The position numbers and the translations under genes are program-made. Shown one piece after another: positions 7,757 through 17,520 of a stretch of DNA of 64,000 nucleotides. A model generated the notes under the pieces. That model saw only the letters and a list, made by a program, of their open reading frames with translations. It did not search any database and had not been told where the DNA came from. The stretch's first letter is position 1; every line of letters begins with the position of its first letter. Source of the stretch: Brumimicrobium glaciale (GTDB taxonomy: Bacteria > Bacteroidota > Bacteroidia > Flavobacteriales_D > Crocinitomicaceae); the NCBI RefSeq assembly GCF_004152935.1, contig NZ_SETE01000004.1:415138-479137 (forward strand), given 5' to 3'.

Positions 7757-10675
7757 TTATTTCAACGCTTCATAGATAACCCTCTGAATCTCTGTACGGA
7801 TATCCATTTTAACTAATTTCCAGTTTTCAGCACTAGGATAAACACGATTCGATAAGAATACATAATTGATATTATATTCTGGATCTGCCCATGCTAAAGT
7901 CCCAGTAAATCCTGAATGCCCGAAAGATGATTTTGATACCGCTTCTGCTGCTGGACCTCCAGTTCCTGAATTTACTGGCTTATCAAACCCGGCTCCTCTT
8001 CTGTTTCTCGGACAAAACTGACAACCTGTATATTCTTCAATTGTTTCTTTCGAAAGGTAATTATGTCCGCCATAATCTCCCTTATTCAATAGCATTTGCA
8101 TGAATCCGGCTAAATCTGTAGCGTTTGAGAAAAGCCCAGCGTGACCACCCACTCCATTTGTCATGGCTGCTCCCATATCATGCACATATCCATGCACCAA
8201 TTGATGTCTGTAATAAGTATCTAATTCTGTAGGTGCAATTTGATTTAATTCAAATCGCTCCAAAGGATGATAACCCATCGTTGTTAATCCCATTGGCGCA
8301 TAAAATGTATTATTTACGAATTCATTCATTGGCATTCCTGTGGATTTTTCAACGATTTTCTTCACAAAATAATAGCCTAAATCTGAATATTTATAACTTT
8401 TTGCTCGCAAAGGTTTAGATAAAATCACTTTCAGAATATCGTCTTCGTAATTATCGCGCATGTATAAATGATCTGCAACAACTGAATTTTTATTGCTAAA
8501 AGGCGCGGTGGAATACAATAAGGTGTCAGGATATCCATTTACCAAAGTTTGGGTATAAAATGGAACCCAAGGAATCAAACCCGCTTGGTGCGTCATCATA
8601 TCTCTCAAATTGATGTTTTCATAAGCAGTTGCTCGGGTAACTTCCCCTAAGAAATCACCTAAAGTACTGTCCAAAGAAAATTCTTTATGGTCTTGTAGAT
8701 ACATCAAACTCGCTGTAGATGCGGCAACTTTTGTAATGGAAGCGATATCATAAATAGTTCGATCATCCACCGCTATTTTATTATCATAAGTTTGATGACC
8801 AAAAGATTTTTGGTACACCACTTTTCCATCTTTCGCTACAACAACCTGACAACCTGGATAAGCTTTTTCTTTCATTCCTCTATATACGATAGAATCAATT
8901 TGATTAAAAGCCGAAGCAGAAACACCTAATTCCATTGGAACGGTGAATTTTAATCGAGAAGCTTTTGGGGTTACAATTCCAAATCCTTCTTGATAATCTG
9001 CACTCAATGTAATTGGCAGAACTGAATTTGCTTGAAATCCTCCAAAAATCAATTGCGCTGCTCTATTTTGACCTGATTCCGTATTTTGAAATGCTAAAAT
9101 AACAGCTTGCACTTTCTCAAAAGCGTAACTATCATCCACAGCATAAGGATTTCCAAAAATTGAAACATAAACTTTTGAATTCTCAGGCATTTCTCTTAAT
9201 AACTCTTGCCATCCTTCTGGGTAACTAAAATTATTGCGTGGTAAAACAGAAGGAGCGATTAAATTCAGATAAATATTATCATAATTTTTAAATGCAAACT
9301 TATAAATTGCATAAGCATCTTTAGCTGTTTTCGCGCTTAAAGTATCTGCATTGGTATAAAAACTTGCTGCCTTATTAAATGCGCTTCCATTTCCTCCGAT
9401 ATTCAAAATCAAGTTTCTTCCCGATACATCTTTCACTGGAATTGCACTGTCGTTTTTAATCACTGTTAATGCTTTTTCGTAAATATTCAATTGCGCAAAT
9501 TCTACTTTCTCAGGTGATAAAACTGGCTTTTTATTGTTTATGTGAACAATAGCATAGAATTTCGCTCTTAAAATACGCAAGGTTTTTTCATTCACTTCAG
9601 CTTCACTGATCTCTCCTTTTTCAACTGCTTTAACAATTGCAGCGATTGATTCTTTCACTTTTGAAGGATAAAGTAAAATATCGTTACCGGCTAAATAAGC
9701 TCTTTTAACGATATCCACATCTCCATAACGCTTAGTCAATGCTCCCATATTCAAAGCATCACTAATTACCAACCCTTCGAATTTCAATTCTTTTCTTAAG
9801 ATTTCTTTAATCGTTGTTGGAGATAAACTTGAAGGTAACCCACTTGCGTCCAAAGCTGGAACGTTTAAATGTCCCATCATGATTGCAGAAGCTCCAGCCA
9901 ATCGACCTTGTTTATAAGGTAACCAATCTACTCTATTGAGTTCCGTTTTACTTTTATTTACTGTTGGTAAATCTTTGTGTGAATCAACATCCGTATCTCC
10001 GTGACCAGGGAAATGTTTCATACACGTTAAGACATCAAATTCTTGCATTCCTTTGATCATTTCACGGGCATGATTAGCAACGAGTAAAGGATTTTCACCA
10101 AAAGATCTAAAACCAATTACCGGATTTTGAGGATTTGTATTGACATCAACAACTGGGGAGAAATTCATGTGAATTCCTAATTCATTCATTTCTTTAGCCA
10201 TTGCTTGCGCCACAAGATTTGTACTTTCTAATTGATTTGCAGCTCCCATTGTTAATTGAAAAGGAAAACGAGGCGAATCAGAAATCCTCATATTACTTCC
10301 CCATTCACCATCAATCCCAACTAATAATGGAATCGAACTTTTTTGTTGTAATCGATTAAGCGCCGTTTTAGTTTCATCTTTCGTTCCCTGAAAAGTGATA
10401 ATTCCACCAATTTTATGAACGCTCACCAAGGAATCAATGATTTTTAGATGATCTTCTCCTTTTCTAGGCGTTACTTCAACCATAAAACTTTGTGCAATTT
10501 TTTCCTCTAAAGTCAAACTTTCTAATTTCTCTAAAGCCCATTGTGGAGAAAGTCGCATATAAGCTGGCAATCCTATAGAACTAGGAGTTTTTGGTTCATC
10601 TTCCTGATTGATAGACCAACTCATGAGTCCACTTGAAAGAATTATTAAAGAGATAAGAATTGGGGCTAATTTCAT
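7757..10675 (-). CDS. NagZ-type GH3 beta-N-acetylhexosaminidase fused to a beta-lactamase-family serine hydrolase
   Basis: A 972-residue exported protein with an N-terminal signal-like hydrophobic segment (residues 1-21). Residues about 45-400 are glycoside hydrolase family 3 of the NagZ type: KHFPGHGDTDVDSH at 220-233 with the acid/base His232 and nucleophile Asp306 in VISDALNMG. After a middle domain (about 400-580), residues about 590-970 are a class C beta-lactamase/penicillin-binding-like hydrolase with SxxK at 646-649 (SITK), a YSD motif, and HSGFTGT near the end. The pairing suggests periplasmic cell-wall recycling: cutting GlcNAc from muropeptides plus peptide or ester hydrolysis. I recall the fusion as common in Bacteroidota; the serine-hydrolase substrate is unknown. 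Confidence 0.9.
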   Translation of the reverse strand: MKLAPILISLIILSSGLMSWSINQEDEPKTPSSIGLPAYMRLSPQWALEKLESLTLEEKIAQSFMVEVTPRKGEDHLKIIDSLVSVHKIGGIITFQGTKDETKTALNRLQQKSSIPLLVGIDGEWGSNMRISDSPRFPFQLTMGAANQLESTNLVAQAMAKEMNELGIHMNFSPVVDVNTNPQNPVIGFRSFGENPLLVANHAREMIKGMQEFDVLTCMKHFPGHGDTDVDSHKDLPTVNKSKTELNRVDWLPYKQGRLAGASAIMMGHLNVPALDASGLPSSLSPTTIKEILRKELKFEGLVISDALNMGALTKRYGDVDIVKRAYLAGNDILLYPSKVKESIAAIVKAVEKGEISEAEVNEKTLRILRAKFYAIVHINNKKPVLSPEKVEFAQLNIYEKALTVIKNDSAIPVKDVSGRNLILNIGGNGSAFNKAASFYTNADTLSAKTAKDAYAIYKFAFKNYDNIYLNLIAPSVLPRNNFSYPEGWQELLREMPENSKVYVSIFGNPYAVDDSYAFEKVQAVILAFQNTESGQNRAAQLIFGGFQANSVLPITLSADYQEGFGIVTPKASRLKFTVPMELGVSASAFNQIDSIVYRGMKEKAYPGCQVVVAKDGKVVYQKSFGHQTYDNKIAVDDRTIYDIASITKVAASTASLMYLQDHKEFSLDSTLGDFLGEVTRATAYENINLRDMMTHQAGLIPWVPFYTQTLVNGYPDTLLYSTAPFSNKNSVVADHLYMRDNYEDDILKVILSKPLRAKSYKYSDLGYYFVKKIVEKSTGMPMNEFVNNTFYAPMGLTTMGYHPLERFELNQIAPTELDTYYRHQLVHGYVHDMGAAMTNGVGGHAGLFSNATDLAGFMQMLLNKGDYGGHNYLSKETIEEYTGCQFCPRNRRGAGFDKPVNSGTGGPAAEAVSKSSFGHSGFTGTLAWADPEYNINYVFLSNRVYPSAENWKLVKMDIRTEIQRVIYEALK

Positions 10676-11030
10676 GTAAATATATACGTTGTGATTTTTG
10701 TTATAAAAGTGATACTTCCTGCAAATACACTGCCGAAAATCGCACAGTATTTTTAATTATGAACAAATATAATCAAAGGATAAACGTGAGTATCTAAAAG
10801 AATGCTAATATTAGGTTGAAATCATTAAAAGAATTTTATTTCTGTGGAAATTATATAAATGAAATTTCATTATGCCAAAGTAGGGACGATTTGCAAATCG
10901 TCCCTACCAGCACATTAACTTTTTGGCCGACCAAAAAGAGGGAAACATTCCCAAATAGACTTAAAATGATTTTATAACTTATAATTTTTAGCTTACCTTT
11001 ATGCTTTGTAATTTTTAAATTCAAAAGAAT
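10676..11030. other. Intergenic region with a 26-bp perfect palindrome
   Basis: No credible gene lies in this 355-bp divergent intergenic region. It should hold the promoters of both flanking units. At 10881-10906 there is a perfect 26-bp palindrome (TAGGGACGATTTG and its complement), a clean copy of the dispersed palindrome family also found in the 4343-4750 array. Confidence 0.6.
10881..10906. repeat. Perfect copy of the GACGATTTGCAAATCGTC palindrome
   Basis: Both halves (TAGGGACGATTTG / CAAATCGTCCCTA) match with no loop. It lies between two divergent genes. There is no T-tract, so a terminator role is not supported. Confidence 0.75.
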
Positions 11031-11357
11031 ATGTTGGAGCGAATTAAGTTCATGAAAGTGAATAAAACTAAGCAGTTTGATTACACGCCGCGTTATTATG
11101 ATGCACGAAAAGAGCGCATTAGAAATATGCAAAAAGCGTATGACAAAGATTCTGAATCTACACCAACTGAGCAACAAGCTAGATTAAGAGAAAAAATGCA
11201 AAGCGCTTGGAACATTGAAAGTACTTACACCAAGCAATCTCGTTCAGCAAATATTCGATTAATTATTATTCTTGCCGCTTTACTTTTAGCAACCTATTTC
11301 ATATTGGGTTATGTTGATATTTTTGCAGCCGAAGTAATTGATATAGAAAACCCATAA
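11031..11357 (+). CDS. Small membrane-anchored protein upstream of mutL
   Basis: A 108-residue protein with a basic N-terminus containing KQFDYTPRYYD, a charged middle, and one strong membrane segment near the C-terminus (LIIILAALLLATYFILGYV). The alternative start at 11052 would remove seven residues. A small protein of this type precedes mutL in many Flavobacteriales; I recall some databases calling it riboflavin synthase subunit beta, which nothing here supports. It starts the cluster with mutL, 14 bp downstream. The function is unknown. Confidence 0.75.
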   Translation: MLERIKFMKVNKTKQFDYTPRYYDARKERIRNMQKAYDKDSESTPTEQQARLREKMQSAWNIESTYTKQSRSANIRLIIILAALLLATYFILGYVDIFAAEVIDIENP

Positions 11358-11371
11358 ACAGGAATTAAAGA

Positions 11372-13237
11372 ATGTCAGAAGTAATTCGTTTACTCCCAGA
11401 TAATATAGCCAACCAAATCGCCGCAGGAGAAGTTATTCAAAGACCTGCCTCAGTTGTTAAAGAACTCATTGAAAATGCCGTAGATGCTGGTGCAAATAAT
11501 ATTGAACTGCATATAAAAGACGCTGGAAAAACATCCATTCAAATTATAGACGACGGAAAAGGAATGTCTGAAATGGATGCGAGAATGTCTTTTGAACGGC
11601 ACGCGACGAGTAAAATAACTTCAGCAGCAGACTTATTTACACTGACCACTAAAGGATTCCGTGGAGAAGCTTTGGCATCAATTGCTGCAATTGCCCATGT
11701 TGAAATGGACACCATCGAACAAGGTGAACAAATTGGAACAAAAATTCAAATAGCCGGAAGTAAAATTACTTCTCAAGAACCAAGTTCAAGAGGAAAAGGA
11801 ACTTCTATATCCGTAAAGAATTTATTTTTTAACGTTCCCGCGAGAAGAAATTTCTTGAAATCGGATAATGTTGAAACAAAACATATCATTGAGGAATTCA
11901 ATAGAATTGCTTTAACACATCCTGAAGTTGGATTTATATTTTCTCACAATGGAAATGTAATTCACAAATTAGACGGAGCAGGTTTAAGAAAAAGAATCGT
12001 TGATTTATTTGGAAGAAACTTCAATGATAAATTAGTGCCTATTGAAGAGGAAACTGATATTGTAAAAGTGAAAGGGTTTATCGGAAAACCTGAATTTTCG
12101 CGTAAAACGAGAGGAGAACAATACTTTTTTGTGAATAACAGGTACTTTAAAGACAGTTATTTTAATCATGCTGTTGTTGCAGGATATGACAATTTGATGC
12201 CACCAAAACATTATCCTTCCTACTTTATTTATCTTGAAGTACCTTCAAATACATTGGACGTTAATGTTCATCCAACAAAAACGGAAGTAAAGTTCGAAGA
12301 TGATAGAAGTATTTACAGTATAATAAGGAGTGCGGTTAAATTGGCGCTTGGAAAATATAACATTGCTCCTATTTTAGACTTTGAACATGAAGCACAATTT
12401 GATTTATCAATAGAACAACAAAATAGTCCAATTCGTCAACCTGAAATTAGAGTAGATTCATCTTTTAATCCTTTTAAAAGTAGTTCATCTGGATCATCCT
12501 CTGGTTTTAGCGGAAGCGGAAGTTCAGGAAGTTTTGGTAGTTCAGGAGGATCAAATAGCTTTAAAAGTCTAAAACCTAATAAAGAAGAATGGGAAGATTT
12601 TTATAAAATTACTGAAGAAGCACAAGAAGAATTGAAAACAGAAGAGGAAGAGGAAATTAGTTTTGAAGAACCTTTAAAATCGAGTTCAAATAAAATACAA
12701 TTACACCGCAATTTATTATTGATTCAAGTTAAATCTGGCGCCATGTTGGTTCATATTAATCGTGCGAATGAACGCGTACTTTACGATGAATTAATGGAAC
12801 ATTTTATGCTTTCTCCGATTGCAGCTCAACAACTCATGTTTCCTTATGAATATAATTTGCTCTCCACGCAAAAATTAGAATGGGAAAACAATTCCAGTAC
12901 ATTAAAAAGACTAGGTTTTGATTGGGATTGGAAAAACAACACACTTGTTTTATCAAGCGTTCCTTCGATGTTGGAAGTGGAATATGTTACCCAATGTTTG
13001 GATGGAATTATTGAAAAAATAACCCACGAAGAACTTGACAAAGGAGAGTTGGTCCACGAATTAATTTTATCTTTATCCGCTGCAGCAACGAATCACCGAA
13101 GTAAGGCACTTTCTGAAGAAGAAATGAACTACTTGATTGATCGATTGTTCCAAAGTGAACAACATCAATATTCGCCAAGTGGAAAAAGAATTTTGAACAC
13201 AATTTCGATTGAAGAACTGAATAATTATCTATCATGA
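11372..13237 (+). CDS. mutL: DNA mismatch repair protein MutL
   Basis: A 621-residue MutL. The GHKL ATPase domain is intact: ELIENAVDAGA near residues 31-41, DDGKGM near 60-65, and TKGFRGEALASI near 93-104. A Ser/Gly-rich linker (370-397) and an acidic stretch (about 404-435) lead to the C-terminal dimerisation domain (445-620). In the C-terminal domain the endonuclease motif DQHAx2Ex4E reads HINRANERVLYDE (461-473) and the CPHGRP-like motif reads SPSGKR (601-606), so metal-dependent nicking is probably absent. Its last four bases overlap the start of the rhomboid gene. Confidence 0.95.
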   Translation: MSEVIRLLPDNIANQIAAGEVIQRPASVVKELIENAVDAGANNIELHIKDAGKTSIQIIDDGKGMSEMDARMSFERHATSKITSAADLFTLTTKGFRGEALASIAAIAHVEMDTIEQGEQIGTKIQIAGSKITSQEPSSRGKGTSISVKNLFFNVPARRNFLKSDNVETKHIIEEFNRIALTHPEVGFIFSHNGNVIHKLDGAGLRKRIVDLFGRNFNDKLVPIEEETDIVKVKGFIGKPEFSRKTRGEQYFFVNNRYFKDSYFNHAVVAGYDNLMPPKHYPSYFIYLEVPSNTLDVNVHPTKTEVKFEDDRSIYSIIRSAVKLALGKYNIAPILDFEHEAQFDLSIEQQNSPIRQPEIRVDSSFNPFKSSSSGSSSGFSGSGSSGSFGSSGGSNSFKSLKPNKEEWEDFYKITEEAQEELKTEEEEEISFEEPLKSSSNKIQLHRNLLLIQVKSGAMLVHINRANERVLYDELMEHFMLSPIAAQQLMFPYEYNLLSTQKLEWENNSSTLKRLGFDWDWKNNTLVLSSVPSMLEVEYVTQCLDGIIEKITHEELDKGELVHELILSLSAAATNHRSKALSEEEMNYLIDRLFQSEQHQYSPSGKRILNTISIEELNNYLS

Positions 13238-13995
13238 ATAATATATTAGGAAACATGCCACCAGTAGTAAAGAGCTTACTGCTGCTGAATGTAATCATGT
13301 TTATCATTACCATGTTGGGAGAATCCCAAGGGATTCCTATGACACGAATTTTAGGAGGATACGTTTTTAACTCACCGAACTTTGAGCCTTACCAAATAGT
13401 GACTCATTTTTTCATGCACGGTGGATTTTTTCACATTCTTTTTAACATGTTTGCCCTTGTCATATTTGGTTCTGCATTAGAGCAAGTGTGGGGACCAAAA
13501 CGATTTTTTATATTCTATATTGCAACAGCGCTTGGTGCTTTTTTCTTGCATCAATTAGTTGGATATATTGAAGTAAGAAACATCGAAGAACAGCTAATAG
13601 CAGCGGGATATACTGACCTCTACAGTTTACAAGATAAAATTGTAGAGCTACAGAATGGATACATTCAAACATTCAACGTTATACCCAATACGAATAGCCT
13701 TGTGCAAGATTACATTGCAGGAATATCAACTCCAGTTGTAGGTGCATCAGGTGCCGTTTACGGTGTATTGGTTGGGTTTGGTTATTTGTTCCCGAATACA
13801 AAACTTATGTTACTTTTCCCTCCTATTCCAATCAAAGCAAAATGGTTAGTAACAATCATGGTGGGAATTGCAGTTTACAACTCTTTCCAAAACAATCCAG
13901 GAGACAACGTAGCGCATTTAGCGCATTTAGGTGGAGCAATTGTTGGATTTATCATCGTGCTTTTCTGGCAAAAGGACAAACGAAAATTTTATTAG
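13234..13995 (+). CDS. Rhomboid family intramembrane serine protease (first copy)
   Basis: A 253-residue polytopic inner-membrane protease that cleaves membrane-embedded substrates. The family features are HGGFFHILFNMFAL in the second transmembrane region, the catalytic Ser in VVGASGAVYGVL, and the catalytic His in VAHLAHLGGAIVGF. A hydrophilic insert of about 50 residues (about 110-165) lies before the catalytic serine segment. It overlaps mutL by 4 bp (ATGA), indicating translational coupling, and is 3 bp upstream of a second rhomboid. Confidence 0.92.
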   Translation: MNNILGNMPPVVKSLLLLNVIMFIITMLGESQGIPMTRILGGYVFNSPNFEPYQIVTHFFMHGGFFHILFNMFALVIFGSALEQVWGPKRFFIFYIATALGAFFLHQLVGYIEVRNIEEQLIAAGYTDLYSLQDKIVELQNGYIQTFNVIPNTNSLVQDYIAGISTPVVGASGAVYGVLVGFGYLFPNTKLMLLFPPIPIKAKWLVTIMVGIAVYNSFQNNPGDNVAHLAHLGGAIVGFIIVLFWQKDKRKFY

Positions 13996-13998
13996 ACT

Positions 13999-14922
13999 AT
14001 GAACCGTAATTTTAGCGATGAGATAAAGTACCAATGGAAACATGGAGGTATGCAGATCAAGTTAATTGGTGTGAACTTAGCTGTTTTCGTTTTAATCAAT
14101 ATACTCTTAGTTTTTGGTTCACTTATGGTGAGCAATGGAGGATCTAATCCACTCGAATCATTTGTTTATAATTTCTTCACTTTACGAGGAGATTTCTTTG
14201 GGTTCTTGACGCATCCTTGGGGAATATTCACCAGTATATTTGCGCATTTTGACTTTATGCACCTCGCATTCAATATGCTTTTCCTCTATTTCATTTCGAA
14301 GTTCTTTATGATGTATTTCTCTAATCAGAGATTACTTTACACTTATATATTAGGTGGAATAATGGGAGGATTTTTTCAAATTGCAGCTTATTCACTTTTC
14401 CCTGCACTACAAGGAACACAAACTTTTGTTGTTGGAGCATCTGGATCGGTAAACGCAATTTTTATGGCTGCAGCTTTCCACCGTCCAATGGCAATTGTTC
14501 ATCTTTTCGGAAGGTTTAAGGTGAAGATGATTTACTTGGCAGGAATATTTATTTTGATGGATCTCGTACAAATGGGTGGAGCTGATAATGTTGCACATTT
14601 CGCACATTTAGGAGGAGCAGCTTTTGGGATTCTTTCTATTCGTAACATTAATTCTAAAAATAACGTTGTCAATTTCACCCGTGTTACAGTCGAAAACATC
14701 AAAGCAAGTTTTAGCGGTAAACCTAAAATGAAAGCACATAAAGGCGGTAAAAGCACGACAAGTTCTTCAACTAAAACACAAAAACAAACAGACTCAGAGT
14801 ACAACCTTGATAAAAAGAAGAAACAAGCGGAAATAGATGCTATTCTTGATAAAATTTCTAAATCTGGTTACGATAGTTTAACCAAAAAAGAAAAGCAAAT
14901 TCTATTTGACCAAAGCCAATAA
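13999..14922 (+). CDS. Rhomboid family intramembrane serine protease (second copy)
   Basis: A 307-residue rhomboid with the same core: HFDFMHLAFNMLFLYF, the catalytic Ser in VVGASGSVNAIF and the catalytic His in VAHFAHLGGAAFGI. It differs from the first copy by a long hydrophilic C-terminal tail (about residues 215-307) rich in Lys, Ser and Thr that probably lies in the cytoplasm and ends DSLTKKEKQILFDQSQ. The tandem arrangement with mutL and an endonuclease/phosphatase gene is shared with other Flavobacteriales as I recall. Substrates are unknown. Confidence 0.9.
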   Translation: MNRNFSDEIKYQWKHGGMQIKLIGVNLAVFVLINILLVFGSLMVSNGGSNPLESFVYNFFTLRGDFFGFLTHPWGIFTSIFAHFDFMHLAFNMLFLYFISKFFMMYFSNQRLLYTYILGGIMGGFFQIAAYSLFPALQGTQTFVVGASGSVNAIFMAAAFHRPMAIVHLFGRFKVKMIYLAGIFILMDLVQMGGADNVAHFAHLGGAAFGILSIRNINSKNNVVNFTRVTVENIKASFSGKPKMKAHKGGKSTTSSSTKTQKQTDSEYNLDKKKKQAEIDAILDKISKSGYDSLTKKEKQILFDQSQ

Positions 14923-14942
14923 CTACCTAAAATGAGAAAAGA

Positions 14943-16043
14943 ATGCTCTTTCGATTAATAAAATTAATTGTTCGCTACACCACCCTATTCGTTTCATTAG
15001 GTCTTCTTGTAAGTTATACAAGTTCAGTTATTCCGCCTCAAAAATTCTGGTTTCTTCAATTATTTGGACTGGCTTATCCAGCCTTATTGGTAGCTACAAT
15101 TCTTTTGACAATTCTGAATTTCTTAATGAACAGAAGACTTGCGTTTTCAATTCTAGTGCTATTCGTTGGAACATTTACACATGCCAAATATTTTGGAATC
15201 GATTTTAAATCTCCAGATCTCACATCATATTCAGAGAAAGAAATTAAAGTGATGTCATTCAATGTACGATTATTTGATGCATATAAATTCCTAACTCCTG
15301 AATTAGTTGATAGCAAAGGAGCATTCACGGAATTATTCAAATCAGAATCTCCAGACATTTTATCGATACAGGAATATGCGGAAGATGAATCCAATAAAAG
15401 GATCATCTCACCAGAGGAAATTAAAAAAGCAGGAGGATTCAAATATCACACCACTACAATGACTTTGGAACTTAAAAAGATGTTTTCGGGTCAAGCTATT
15501 TATTCTAAGTATCCGATTATTCATTCAGAAATAATCAGTGATTCTACCCAAACTATTCGCAGTTTATTTGCTGATATAGTAAAAGGAAAAGACACCATTC
15601 GTGTCTACAATTGTCACTTAGAAAGCATACGTTTTCAGAAAGATGAGTATTCATTATTCGATACTGAGGTTGCCAGCACAAAAACATATTCTTCACGCAT
15701 AAAAGGACTTGTTTCAAAACTCAAAAAAGCATATCCATTGCGTGCAGACCAAGCTCAAAAAATCATTGATCACGTTTTAACTTCTCCCTATCCTGTTATT
15801 ATTAACGGAGACTTGAATGACCCACCAACATCTTACGCTTACTCCATGTTCAACAAGCATTTCAAAGATGCTTTTTACGAAGGAAGTTTAAGCATGACAA
15901 GAACTTATGCCGGAAAAGTTCCAGCTGGAAGAATTGATTACATTTTCCACAATGAAGGTTTTGCAGCTGTTTCTTTCAAAACTTGGAAAGAAAAGGTATT
16001 ATCTGATCATTATCCGGTAATGGCTAGTTTTAGGATGCGGTAG
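14943..16043 (+). CDS. Membrane-anchored endonuclease/exonuclease/phosphatase family protein
   Basis: A 366-residue protein with two or three membrane segments in residues 1-85, then a metal-dependent EEP hydrolase domain. The motifs are VMSFNVRLFD, the metal Glu in SIQEYAED, NCHLESIRF, GDLNDPPTS with the catalytic Asp-Asn, RIDYIFH and the C-terminal SDHYPV with the catalytic Asp-His pair. Members hydrolyse phosphodiesters in nucleic acids or phospholipids; the substrate cannot be told. It starts 20 bp after the second rhomboid and is the last gene of the mutL cluster. Confidence 0.88.
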   Translation: MLFRLIKLIVRYTTLFVSLGLLVSYTSSVIPPQKFWFLQLFGLAYPALLVATILLTILNFLMNRRLAFSILVLFVGTFTHAKYFGIDFKSPDLTSYSEKEIKVMSFNVRLFDAYKFLTPELVDSKGAFTELFKSESPDILSIQEYAEDESNKRIISPEEIKKAGGFKYHTTTMTLELKKMFSGQAIYSKYPIIHSEIISDSTQTIRSLFADIVKGKDTIRVYNCHLESIRFQKDEYSLFDTEVASTKTYSSRIKGLVSKLKKAYPLRADQAQKIIDHVLTSPYPVIINGDLNDPPTSYAYSMFNKHFKDAFYEGSLSMTRTYAGKVPAGRIDYIFHNEGFAAVSFKTWKEKVLSDHYPVMASFRMR

Positions 16044-16197
16044 GAGATAATTGTTAATTATTAACGTGTTGTCAATGTTCTTCTTGGAATGCAATTTGTG
16101 CCTTCGAAAGGGGCTAAACAAAAGATTCTTTGAAGAGTTAATATTTTAATTGGACAGCACTGAATTGAAACATAAAGTTTCAATATAACATTCTAAA

Positions 16198-17004
16198 TTA
16201 TTTACCTCTTCCAGTAAAAGACTCCATCGTTTTATAAATCCCTAATACACTTCCTGCGAACCAGTCGAACATGTTTATAGGCATAATTGCTTGACCCAAT
16301 CTTGTTATGCGATAAATGTAGCCTGGCAATGTCACCGTCGATTTCTTCTTTTCAATGGCATTTATAATTGTTAATGCTGCGGGTTCTGGTTTTAAAATTG
16401 GAATTTTAGATTTAACTCCGTCAAACATTCCTGTATTGATGTAATAAGGCATTATTGTAGTGAAATGAACATCTTTATTGAGTTGTTTCATTTCTAATCT
16501 TAGACTATCTGACCAACCAATCAACGACCATTTACTTGCGGCGTAGACTGACATTTTTGGATTGGAAATTAATCCACCTGATGAAGCTATGTTACACACA
16601 TATCCAGAATTTTGATTCATCATGTCTTGAATAAAACAACTGGTAATAATCATTGGAGCACTGGCATTAATTGCAGTCGTTGATGTGATTTCCTCGACTG
16701 TGTGTTCGTGGAAGAATTTTCCGACTATAATTCCAGCGTTATTAATAAGAATGTCTACAACTCCTTTTTCTTGCTTTACTTGTTCAGCAGTTAATTTTAC
16801 TTGTTCAATATTTGAAATATCGACTGTGTAGCCTGATATTTCTCCTTTCGAACTGAATTCCGTAATTACTTCTTCGATTCCCTTAGGATTGATGTCCCAA
16901 AGGATAACTTTTGCTCCGCGTTCTAATAATAAACGCGCCATTATTTTACCAATACCAGAAGCTCCTCCTGTGATTAATGCTGTTTTGTTTTTGAAGTTCG
17001 ACAT
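16198..17004 (-). CDS. SDR family NAD(P)-dependent oxidoreductase
   Basis: A 268-residue short-chain dehydrogenase. The cofactor motif is TGGASGIG at residues 12-19, followed by NNAG, the catalytic Ser in CNIASSGG and the Tyr/Lys in YAASK. The C-terminal region is hydrophobic (GQAIMPINMFDWFAGSVLG), as in membrane-associated SDRs acting on lipids or retinol-like substrates (DHRS/RDH10-like). The exact substrate is unknown. It is transcribed apart from the mutL cluster, which converges on it. Confidence 0.87.
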   Translation of the reverse strand: MSNFKNKTALITGGASGIGKIMARLLLERGAKVILWDINPKGIEEVITEFSSKGEISGYTVDISNIEQVKLTAEQVKQEKGVVDILINNAGIIVGKFFHEHTVEEITSTTAINASAPMIITSCFIQDMMNQNSGYVCNIASSGGLISNPKMSVYAASKWSLIGWSDSLRLEMKQLNKDVHFTTIMPYYINTGMFDGVKSKIPILKPEPAALTIINAIEKKKSTVTLPGYIYRITRLGQAIMPINMFDWFAGSVLGIYKTMESFTGRGK

Positions 17005-17088
17005 ATTATTGGAATATAAAATATTATTTCTATTTTCTTGAAAAAGGAACGATTATGACCGTCCCTACTCAAAAATAGTATAAAATCT

Positions 17089-17520
17089 TTACTTCATCTC
17101 AGATGGCTTTTTATTCTTGTACAATTGTGATAAAATAAATACTAAAATCATTGAAGAAGCTAAGCTTTGAATGAAGAGTGCTACACAAAGTCCTGAATAA
17201 CTATTGGCTGCAATAACTGGACTAATGTACCTTTCTAAATCTGGTTCTAAAACTTGAAGGTATATGAATAGAGAAATAGCACCTAATGTCATTGCAATAA
17301 ATACAGTCACTATTCCAACTGCCAGTTTGCTGAGATAGTTTTCGCCATTCTTAACAGCGGATTTCAAGGTATTGTTTACCATAAGAAATATAAATACATA
17401 GTTTCCCAGTCTTAGAAATAAATTATCTGCCCATCCTAATGCGTCTAATAAAAGGAAGTATAATCCCAAGATAGCAAAAAGAAGAAGTCCGTTCCGAATA
17501 GCATTTGTACGTTTTAGCAT
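17089..17520 (-). CDS. Four-helix membrane protein of unknown function
   Basis: A 143-residue protein with about four transmembrane segments (roughly residues 10-30, 34-52, 66-90 and 100-130) and a short Lys-rich C-terminus (LYKNKKPSEMK). There is no signal peptide beyond the first helix and no catalytic motif. It lies 84 bp upstream of the SDR gene on the same strand. The intervening 17040-17070 carries a partial copy of the GACGATTT..CGTCCCTAC repeat, which argues against a tight operon. Confidence 0.7.
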   Translation of the reverse strand: MLKRTNAIRNGLLLFAILGLYFLLLDALGWADNLFLRLGNYVFIFLMVNNTLKSAVKNGENYLSKLAVGIVTVFIAMTLGAISLFIYLQVLEPDLERYISPVIAANSYSGLCVALFIQSLASSMILVFILSQLYKNKKPSEMK

